Below, piece after piece: positions 1 through 4,719 of a DNA stretch of 20,851 nt (within the stretch, counting starts at the first letter, position 1; each line of letters opens with the position of its first letter). The notes beneath the pieces were generated by a model. It did no database searches and was not told where the DNA came from. It saw only the letters and a program-made list of their open reading frames with translations. The stretch is from a virus: IMG/VR virus record IMGVR_UViG_3300042924_003824, positions 1-20,851 of that record. The stretch is one strand, 5' to 3'. A program made the translations under genes and the position numbers.

Positions 1-72
1 TATACTATTGCGTCTAGTATCTTCCCAAAAACGATGGAGCTTATCGATGCAATGCCTAAGATGCCACAATGA
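1..72 (+). CDS. Possible 3' end of an upstream gene (partial)
   Basis: The first reading frame is open from the window edge to a TGA at 70-72 and would encode a C-terminus ending in IDAMPKMPQ. It overlaps the zinc-ribbon gene that starts at 47. Overlapping ends are the rule in this genome, and the Shine-Dalgarno site of the next gene would lie inside it, so an upstream gene ending here is plausible. Twenty-three codons are too few to identify a product. It could equally be chance open frame. Confidence 0.35.
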   Translation, partial: YTIASSIFPKTMELIDAMPKMPQ

Positions 73-229
73 AATCAAATCAACCTTAGCTGGCTCAAGT
101 ATGGAATACCACTATTGCAAGAGTTGTAGAGCAATACTTGATCAGAATGCAATCATCATCGCATACGATGATATTTCTTATGATGAAAGTTGGGATGATA
201 TCACCAAAGACGAGGACGAAGATGAATAG
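47..229 (+). CDS. Zinc-ribbon miniprotein with acidic tail
   Basis: A 60-residue protein starting MQCLRCHNE. It has two CxxC pairs (CLRC at residues 3-6 and CKSC near 26-29), the layout of a four-cysteine zinc ribbon. The C-terminal third is very acidic and ends DEDEDE. I chose the ATG at 47 because GGAG at 36-39 sits seven bases upstream and the first cysteine pair then falls at the N-terminus. The frame is open to the window edge, so a longer protein (for example from the TTG at 8) is not excluded. The stop overlaps the start of the transglycosylase by 8 bp, suggesting translational coupling. Its function is unknown; small phage zinc ribbons often bind nucleic acid or host proteins, but nothing here shows a partner. 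Confidence 0.7.
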   Translation: MQCLRCHNEIKSTLAGSSMEYHYCKSCRAILDQNAIIIAYDDISYDESWDDITKDEDEDE

Positions 230-698
230 TTTTTTTGATGTATGCTGGCTTGTGATGGGAATGATCTTTAATCCCAATCAAGTCAAGCAAGATTTAAGTT
301 GGGAGAAGATGATTTCTAAGTCAATCCCTTCAAGAATGCGAGCTTGTCAGCAAGTTGCATCTAGTGCTGAAAAGATGGGCGTTGATCCTTATCTGATGAT
401 TGCTCTTGCTTTTCATGAGAGTCGCTTTCAAGGTGGCTTAGTATCGTCTGCAGGTGCTGAAGGTATCATGCAAGTAAAAAAAGAGTTCTTTCATTGCCCG
501 GGATGTAGTGAGATTGAGTATGGTATCAAGGCATATCAAACATGGCTTATCGCAAGTCAAGGTGATGTCTGTCTTGCTCTCGGTCGCTATACAGTAGGCA
601 ATAAAGGCAAATGTGGAAAGAGATCTAAAGCGATCATCAAGCTCGCTTCAGAAATCGCTTGTCTTGCATCAAAGGATGATGATTGCTATGAATGCTAA
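222..698 (+). CDS. Lytic transglycosylase, SLT (lysozyme-like) domain
   Basis: A 158-residue protein with the hallmarks of family-1 soluble lytic transglycosylases, which cleave the MurNAc-GlcNAc bond of peptidoglycan. The catalytic Glu is in HESRF (E66), followed by the SSAGAEGIMQV block (75-85) and a GRYTVGNKG motif near 121. Residues 4-16 are hydrophobic (FFDVCWLVMGMIF) and may form a signal peptide or membrane anchor. The ATG at 222 follows an AGGA-type site and overlaps the previous stop; the upstream in-frame ATG at 138 would lie inside the zinc-ribbon gene. Cysteines are frequent (for example HCPGC and CYEC), which would suit disulphides outside the cytoplasm. It sits with small early-strand genes, not with the tail or lysis genes, so a role in DNA entry or host-wall remodelling is as likely as lysis. 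Confidence 0.85.
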   Translation: MNSFFDVCWLVMGMIFNPNQVKQDLSWEKMISKSIPSRMRACQQVASSAEKMGVDPYLMIALAFHESRFQGGLVSSAGAEGIMQVKKEFFHCPGCSEIEYGIKAYQTWLIASQGDVCLALGRYTVGNKGKCGKRSKAIIKLASEIACLASKDDDCYEC

Positions 699-1128
699 AG
701 ATAAAGCATTTTTGAGCATGGCTGAAATCATGGCTGGTCTTTCACCATGTAGTCGAGCAAAGGTTGGAGCGGTGATAGTCAAAGGTGATGTTCCTATCAT
801 CTCTTCATTCAATGGAATTGCTCGCAAGCAAAGCGGACTTTGTGGAGGTGCTGACTGTCTAAGAGATAGATGTCAAATAGCTAGTGGATCAGAAAGCCAA
901 ATAGGTTGCCACCATGCTGAATTTAATGCGATTGCGAATGCTGCTAGAAATGGAATTGCAACAGATGGATGCTCGATTTATGTGACTGCTCCACCTTGTT
1001 TAATGTGTGCAAAGCTTATTCATCATGCTGGTATCAAATCAGTTATTTATGAAGATCGAGATAATAGGTGGATCTCCACAGGTGAAGAGTATTTATCAGC
1101 CAATGGTATTGATATTCTTAAAATTTAG
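688..1128 (+). CDS. dCMP deaminase (cytidine/deoxycytidylate deaminase family)
   Basis: A 146-residue zinc-dependent deaminase of the dCMP/ComE group. It converts dCMP to dUMP, the substrate for thymidylate synthesis. The zinc and catalytic signature is complete: HAEFNAI (H76, E78) and PPCLMC (C104, C107). The CSRAKVGAVIV block (21-31) is the usual N-terminal core. A further set of Cys and His (LCGG, CLRDRC, CHH, residues 52-76) resembles the second structural zinc site of dCMP deaminases. I chose the ATG at 688 because it matches the usual N-terminus; ATGs at 676 and 679 are alternatives. The start overlaps the transglycosylase by 11 bp, and the stop overlaps the convergent gene by 4 bp. It probably works with the ribonucleotide reductase at 7629-9569 in phage nucleotide supply. 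No thymidylate synthase is visible here. Confidence 0.9.
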   Translation: MNAKDKAFLSMAEIMAGLSPCSRAKVGAVIVKGDVPIISSFNGIARKQSGLCGGADCLRDRCQIASGSESQIGCHHAEFNAIANAARNGIATDGCSIYVTAPPCLMCAKLIHHAGIKSVIYEDRDNRWISTGEEYLSANGIDILKI

Positions 1129-2225
1129 CCGATTGGGAAATCACTGTAAAACTTCATACGAAGAAAATCGGATAAGAATTTTTTAGAAAATAATTCTTTG
1201 ACCGAATCTTCATCTTGCTTATAAAGCTCTGCCTGAAATAGGCAAAATTCTTTAATGTCTTTGAATAATAGTTTTTTCAAAGCATCTTTTTTCATGATCA
1301 ATGTTTGTAACTGCCAAAATCTAGAAACTTCATATTCTTTATTTTTATAAAAATTAGGAAATGGATCATTGAATTTTGCTTTAAAGATAGGTGCACTTGA
1401 ATCTATTTCATAAGGGTAGTCTTGCCAACAATCAATAACGGTATCTGAATATCCACGAGCATTAATAATAGCTGAATAAAATAAAAATTTAGCCATTAAA
1501 GAATAGACTTGATCATCCATATAAAGGTTATCAAGACTTGATTCAAGTTGATCTACAATTCTCTTAATCAGAAACGAAGGCCAGATTTCAATCAAAAAAT
1601 TTGAAGGCCTTTTAAAAGTTTCCGTACAAATTTGATTAATCAATTGCTTAATTTCATCTAAGTTTAAGTAATAATCACATTCTACATAAGGCAAATTATC
1701 AGGATATGAATGCACATTCTCTCCAAAAACTTTTCCTACTTCATGCACTTCAGAATGATTCATTGCATTAATTTTATCCAAAGAGATGAAATGATTATTG
1801 TTTCTATCCCATTCAGTTGGCTTATAGTAACCTAAACGATCAATAAAATAAGCATTATTGGCGTTTGATTTATCCCATAATAAACGATTATCACAATTTT
1901 TAGCATATAATTTAAAATTAAATCTAGACCTGCCATCTTCCATGATTTTAGAGTGATTGGGATTTGGCACTGTAAAACTTGCAATTAACTCATCAGCTTC
2001 ATTATAGAATAAAATTTCTGACTCGCTATCAAACCAATCCTCTGTATGAATTGTTGCACCTGGTTGCTTTTGAAATAATGAATGCCATCTCCATTTATCT
2101 TCAGGAATATTGTTTTTAACAAAATTCAATACTTCACAAAGAAAATTTCTAGCTTCTTTACTTCCTCGATTTTCTGCTACTGCAAAAAAAATCTCAGCTT
2201 TTTTATAATCAAAATCTACGCTCAT
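1125..2225 (-). CDS. Hypothetical protein, 366 aa, no family recognised
   Basis: A soluble-looking 366-residue protein starting MSVDFDYKKAE. It has no predicted membrane segment, no signal peptide and no nucleotide-binding or nuclease motif that I recognise. It is rich in aromatic and charged residues (for example ECDYYLNLDE, CWQDYPYE, FNDPFPNFYKNKEYE), with helical Lys/Leu-rich stretches in the last 80 residues. I chose the ATG at 2225 because AAGGAG lies just upstream (GGAGATAACG-ATG); an extension to 2270 would ignore this site. It is convergent with dCMP deaminase, the two stops overlapping by 4 bp, and it is preceded by a 280-bp structured gap. I count five GATC sites in about 1.1 kb, far fewer per base than in the replication genes, which hints at a different origin. 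An accessory role (host takeover, anti-defence or exclusion) is only a guess from position. Confidence 0.75.
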   Translation of the reverse strand: MSVDFDYKKAEIFFAVAENRGSKEARNFLCEVLNFVKNNIPEDKWRWHSLFQKQPGATIHTEDWFDSESEILFYNEADELIASFTVPNPNHSKIMEDGRSRFNFKLYAKNCDNRLLWDKSNANNAYFIDRLGYYKPTEWDRNNNHFISLDKINAMNHSEVHEVGKVFGENVHSYPDNLPYVECDYYLNLDEIKQLINQICTETFKRPSNFLIEIWPSFLIKRIVDQLESSLDNLYMDDQVYSLMAKFLFYSAIINARGYSDTVIDCWQDYPYEIDSSAPIFKAKFNDPFPNFYKNKEYEVSRFWQLQTLIMKKDALKKLLFKDIKEFCLFQAELYKQDEDSVKELFSKKFLSDFLRMKFYSDFPIG

Positions 2226-2273
2226 CGTTATCTCCTTGTATGAGGTAACGATTAAACACACAACAAGCAAAAA

Positions 2274-2418
2274 TTATTTCAGATATATCAGCCTCAATCT
2301 TAGTCTAAGTAGTGAATCTTCTAAGAGAGAGGCTGAGATTTTTTATTTCAGATAGATCAGCCTCGATTTGAGTTTAGTATTTTACAAGTTTCTTCACTGA
2401 AAAAAAGAGGCTGAGATT
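2274..2418. repeat. Two tandem hairpin repeats, about 70 bp apart
   Basis: A 25-bp segment at 2274-2298 recurs at 2343-2367 with two mismatches. Each copy carries TCAGCCTC (2288-2295 and 2357-2364), and each is followed by its exact complement GAGGCTGA (2329-2336 and 2407-2414). Each unit can therefore fold as a hairpin. In the first unit the stem continues after a 2x2 internal loop with TCTTAG (2298-2303) pairing with CTAAGA (2321-2326), giving 14 pairs. The second GAGGCTGA-type arm could also pair across units, so the hairpins are mutually exclusive in principle. On the plus strand the first hairpin is followed by a T-run (2339-2344), as in a terminator, but there is no plus-strand gene for it to end. 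Confidence 0.7.
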
Positions 2419-2421
2419 AGT

Positions 2422-2482
2422 TCCGCTCAAGGTGCTTCGCATCAACAAATTCACTTCAAAGAGGTGGAGCGGATAACCTTGA
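2422..2482 (+). ncRNA. Candidate structured RNA: three-way junction with a competing pseudoknot helix
   Basis: Stem S1 pairs TCCGCTC (2422-2428) with GAGCGGA (2467-2473). Inside it, GGTGC (2431-2435) pairs with GCATC (2439-2443) around a TTC loop, and CACTTC (2452-2457) pairs with GAGGTG (2461-2466) around AAA; the latter abuts S1 directly. Each inner stem needs one G-U wobble on the plus strand, which would be an A-C mismatch on the minus strand, so plus-strand RNA is favoured. TCAAGGT (2427-2433) also matches ACCTTGA (2476-2482), in pseudoknot order and in competition with S1 and the first inner stem. This is seen by eye only. I recognise no known RNA family; transcription is unproven. Confidence 0.35.
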
Positions 2483-2505
2483 ACACAGATGGAGATAAAT
2501 TTATT

Positions 2506-3078
2506 TCAATCAAGCAATTTTACTTTCTGCAATATAGGATTTAATTTTAAAAATCTTTCTAAGCTTTCTTTAGCTTCTTCATCTCTTTTTTGTTTTTTTA
2601 TTTTCATTTCAGCTGATCGTTTAGAGTAAATGAAAGCATTCTTTTTAACTCCTCTCAATCCTCCAGTTTGCAAATTATACATGCATTCTAAATCTTCTGA
2701 AAACCGAGACAAGACTTGATCTGTTAAAATGCTAGCTTCTGCATTCCATGCTTCCCATTGTGTTGGATAAAACTTTAAAATGTATCTCAAAAAATTATCC
2801 TTGCCTTCTTTTTTTATGGCATCAAGGATTTTAACACCTGATCCATAATAGTTTTTTAGAGGTGTTGTTGCACTACCATGACGAGCTGTTTTTTTACCGA
2901 TATAGAAAAAACCATTGCTCTTATTCACAGTCAAATAAATCCAATGATAATCTCCATCATGTCCCTTAGTTGGAGTGATGTTCTCATCAATGTTATTGAT
3001 AATGCTTTCAACAAAGATTTGTGCTTCATCATGGATGAAATTGATATCACCTGATGAGTAAGTTGGATTAAGTTTCAT
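2506..3078 (-). CDS. GIY-YIG family endonuclease, Seg-like
   Basis: A 190-residue protein with a GIY-YIG nuclease core at residues 45-140. It reads WIYLTV (variant of GIY), then FFYIGKK (59-63), YYGSG (77-81), AIKKEGKDNF (87-96), an EA-x4-E block (109-114) that should hold the metal-binding Glu, and YNLQTGG (134-140). This arrangement matches the phage T4 Seg group of free-standing homing endonucleases, which cut DNA at specific sites. A basic, Lys-rich C-terminal part (145-190) may contact DNA; about 40 N-terminal residues are unassigned. The start overlaps the stop of the helicase-loader gene in an ATGA arrangement, with AAGGG just upstream, so it is translationally coupled to a replication gene. 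GATC sites are sparse (three seen), as in the 366-aa gene. It could be a mobile homing gene or a domesticated nuclease. Confidence 0.85.
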   Translation of the reverse strand: MKLNPTYSSGDINFIHDEAQIFVESIINNIDENITPTKGHDGDYHWIYLTVNKSNGFFYIGKKTARHGSATTPLKNYYGSGVKILDAIKKEGKDNFLRYILKFYPTQWEAWNAEASILTDQVLSRFSEDLECMYNLQTGGLRGVKKNAFIYSKRSAEMKIKKQKRDEEAKESLERFLKLNPILQKVKLLD

Positions 3079-4406
3079 ATTCTTCCCTTTTGAGAGAGTG
3101 AGATTGTTGTGTTAGAAAAACATGCTTTAAATCTATTTAAATCGCTCTTTGGCTGTGATGGTATAGGCAAGCCATTTAAATCATTCCTAGATGCTAAAAT
3201 CATGCATCCATTGAAAGAGTTTGTCAGGTCAATAAATTGATCGATTGTGAGCTCAAATACAGAATTCATTCTTGATGCACTAAAATCATCGATGCAGATG
3301 ACATCCATCTTTGACAAAAGATCAGACACAGATGGGATTGGCTTATTCTCAGCTTTGGCCTTATCATATTCTGATTTTCTCCATCGATCGAGCTGATCTA
3401 GTGTTCCATAGAAAAACCGACCGACACCATGAAGACGATTGGCAAAATGTCGATTTGCGATGATATGCTTTAGCAAGCCAACCATGAGATGAGTTTTTCC
3501 ACTACCTGCTGATCCAGTGATAAATATCTTTTTATCTTGATCTTTAGCCATTGATCCAAGAGCATCTTTTTGATCTTGTGATAGCATATTGCCTTTAAAG
3601 TTTTCTCGATACATGGCTTTATGCTGTTCTGTAAAATAGCAGCTTGCCAATTGCCTGGATATGGCATTGATCTTTGATCGTTCTTTGTCGTGCTGATTTA
3701 CATCTAGCAATGAGTAGCATGTACCATCATTGCGATTTGACCATTCAACAGGTGCATCTTGAAAATCAGCCACAAGACGGCCGTCCTTGAATTTCATTTT
3801 ATTTTCAATCAGCGACCACGCTTCTCTTTTTGAGCTCGTCTTTTCTTTTACGTAGTTTTCTTTTATTTCATAATTAGTTTCATTAGTTTCATATATATAT
3901 GATTGTAGTGTTTTTGGTATGTCGATTGTAGTGTTTTCAGTAGTTTCGATTGTAGTGTTTTCAGTAGTTTCGATTGTAGTGTTTTTGGTAGTTTCGATTA
4001 TACTGTTTTCAGTAGTTTCGATTGTAGTGTTTTTGGTATAATCCACATTTACCGAGCTTGCAATCATCATTTTGAATTCTGATGTCTTCATCCAGTATCT
4101 ATTCACCACTTTAGGCATGATTGTGAATTGTGTTTTGCTGATCTTCTTTTTCTTTTGGATCAAGCCGAGCTCGCAAAGCTGATCAATAGATTTTGTTATC
4201 ATTCGATCAGTTACTCCCATCTGTGATGATAGATCTGAGTAGGTGCATTCAATTGTCATATCTTGATTGGAAGTTTCAAACTCGTAAAACTCAATCAATC
4301 GATACATCAAAGCAAAGCCATGAGTAACCTTTTGAAGATCTGGACATCTCAGAAGATTGCCAATAATGAATTGGAAATTGTCAAATTTTGAATTTTTTAG
4401 TTTCAT
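3075..4406 (-). CDS. Replication initiator/helicase-loader fusion: winged helix plus DnaC-like AAA+ ATPase
   Basis: A 443-residue protein with two parts. Residues 1-110 look like a winged-helix DNA-binding domain of the phage replisome-organiser type (CTYSDLSSQMGVTDRMITKSI, then LGLIQKKKK as a wing). Residues 270-443 are a DnaC/IstB-like AAA+ ATPase with Walker A GSAGSGKT (298-305), Walker B VICIDDF (369-375) and a late Arg (SDLNRF, near 425). DnaC-type proteins load the replicative helicase on origin DNA. The linker contains five 8-residue repeats of the TTIETTEN type (126-165), encoded by a 24-bp DNA repeat. The protein would thus join origin recognition and loading, jobs often split between two proteins (lambda O and P). 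It diverges from the operon carrying the DnaB-like helicase, its likely partner. The ATG at 4406 follows an AGGAGAGAGT site. Confidence 0.85.
   Translation of the reverse strand: MKLKNSKFDNFQFIIGNLLRCPDLQKVTHGFALMYRLIEFYEFETSNQDMTIECTYSDLSSQMGVTDRMITKSIDQLCELGLIQKKKKISKTQFTIMPKVVNRYWMKTSEFKMMIASSVNVDYTKNTTIETTENSIIETTKNTTIETTENTTIETTENTTIDIPKTLQSYIYETNETNYEIKENYVKEKTSSKREAWSLIENKMKFKDGRLVADFQDAPVEWSNRNDGTCYSLLDVNQHDKERSKINAISRQLASCYFTEQHKAMYRENFKGNMLSQDQKDALGSMAKDQDKKIFITGSAGSGKTHLMVGLLKHIIANRHFANRLHGVGRFFYGTLDQLDRWRKSEYDKAKAENKPIPSVSDLLSKMDVICIDDFSASRMNSVFELTIDQFIDLTNSFNGCMILASRNDLNGLPIPSQPKSDLNRFKACFSNTTISLSQKGRI
3841..3900. other. AT-rich tract beside the iterons, candidate DNA-unwinding element
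   Basis: Only ten of these 60 bases are G or C, and the tract ends in a run of alternating A and T (3891-3900). It abuts the 24-bp repeat array. Both encode the linker of the initiator/loader protein, where protein constraint is weak. The order iterons then AT-rich tract inside an initiator gene is that of the lambda origin in gene O. The function is inferred from this arrangement. Confidence 0.5.
3901..4041. repeat. Six 23-24 bp direct repeats (iterons), candidate replication origin
   Basis: The core GATTGTAGTGTTTT recurs with starts at 3901, 3924, 3948, 3972, 3996 and 4020. The spacings are 23, 24, 24, 24 and 24 bp. The copy at 3996 has two changes (GATTATACTG). Variation lies mainly in the second half (TCAGTAGTTTC versus TTGGTAGTTTC or TTGGTATGTC). 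In the minus-strand gene most copies encode TTIETTEN, but the 23-bp step puts the copy at 3901 into another frame, read as TLQS. The DNA repeat therefore outlasts the peptide repeat, which points to a DNA-level role such as binding sites for the winged-helix domain. Simple repeat expansion is the alternative. Confidence 0.65.
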
Positions 4407-4494
4407 ACTCTCTCCTAGATTGAAATTTTATTTGACTATACGATAATTATATTATAAAGATTATAAAAAAATTTCAAATAAAAAAGGATTCATC
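4407..4494. promoter_or_regulatory. Divergent control region with overlapping promoters and an inverted repeat
   Basis: This 88-bp gap separates the leftward initiator gene from the rightward HTH/helicase operon. On the plus strand TTGACT (4432-4437) is followed after 15 bp by TATAAA (4453-4458). On the minus strand TTGAAA (4477-4472) is followed after 15 bp by TATAAT (4456-4451). The two -10 candidates overlap. An exact 10-bp inverted repeat, TTGAAATTTT (4420-4429) and AAAATTTCAA (4468-4477), flanks both and is a plausible operator for the HTH protein encoded just downstream. Spacers of 15 bp are short for sigma-70, and the tract is very AT-rich, so exact elements are uncertain. Confidence 0.5.
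4425..4458 (+). promoter_or_regulatory. 34-bp promoter box, copy 1
   Basis: This box matches 29 of 34 bases of the sequence at 6230-6263. Shared blocks are ATTTTATTTGACT, ATAATT and ATTATAAA, with identical spacing. It stands upstream of the HTH/DnaB operon. Two copies in front of two rightward transcription units suggest a phage early promoter or a regulator-binding site. Confidence 0.55.
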
Positions 4495-4719
4495 ATGACT
4501 AAAAAATTGTCAGTGTTGCTTTTAAAGTCAAATAAGACCGTTGCTGAAATCGCAAAAGAGTCTGATATCACCGTTGGCCGTCTCTATCAAATCATGAAAG
4601 ATGATGCTAGTGCACCTCTCAAACTTGCTTTAAAACTTGAGGCAACAACAAAAATCTCTCATCAATTCTTCTTGTACTCAGCACCAACTTGCTATCAATT
4701 CGTAGGTGATCTTCTATGA
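4495..4719 (+). CDS. Small helix-turn-helix regulator, Cro/YdaS-like
   Basis: A 74-residue protein with a helix-turn-helix near residues 15-35 (TVAEIAKESDITVGRLYQIMK), followed by APLKLALKLEATTKIS. The latter resembles the segment after the HTH in Cro/YdaS-type phage regulators. AAGGA precedes the ATG at 4495. Its stop overlaps the start of the helicase gene in an ATGA arrangement. It lies directly beside the divergent control region with its 10-bp inverted repeat, so autoregulation and control of the leftward initiator gene are likely. No larger CI-type repressor is visible in the window, so this protein alone does not show that the phage is temperate. The C-terminal 20 residues (FFLYSAPTCYQFVGDLL) are unassigned. 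Confidence 0.7.
   Translation: MTKKLSVLLLKSNKTVAEIAKESDITVGRLYQIMKDDASAPLKLALKLEATTKISHQFFLYSAPTCYQFVGDLL

Larger units (their letters stand above)
2226..2505. other. 280-bp non-coding gap with tandem hairpins and a structured element
   Basis: No credible gene lies here. The gap holds the Shine-Dalgarno site of the minus-strand 366-aa gene, two tandem hairpin repeats (2274-2418) and a compact predicted RNA fold (2422-2482), listed separately. On the minus strand it would be the leader of the 366-aa gene or the trailer of the GIY-YIG gene. On the plus strand nothing upstream needs it, so plus-strand transcription would imply a non-coding RNA. I see no convincing promoter. Confidence 0.6.

Noticed and set aside
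2329-2344. Rho-independent terminator on the plus strand
   Set aside because: The hairpin and T-run are present, but the last plus-strand gene ends 1.2 kb earlier, so a terminator role has no obvious client.
2405-2484. tRNA or hammerhead ribozyme in the structured gap
   Set aside because: There is no 7-bp acceptor plus T-loop arrangement and no anticodon arm for a tRNA, and the CUGANGA and GAAA core of a hammerhead is missing.
2226-2505. Type III toxin-antitoxin locus (RNA repeats with pseudoknot before a toxin gene)
   Set aside because: Only two hairpin units are present, they are about 70 bp rather than short tandem repeats, no terminator separates them from the gene, and the 366-aa protein does not resemble ToxN-type toxins.
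3901-4041. CRISPR array
   Set aside because: The 24-bp units are directly adjacent without unique spacers and lie in an intact coding frame.
3075-4406. Programmed frameshift or broken gene at the repeat step of 23 bp
   Set aside because: The minus-strand frame is open from the ATG at 4406 through Walker A, Walker B and the stop; only the repeat phase, not the gene frame, changes.
4495-4719. CI-type lysogeny repressor
   Set aside because: At 74 residues it has only an HTH and short tail, with no peptidase or dimerisation domain, so it is better called a small Cro/YdaS-like regulator.
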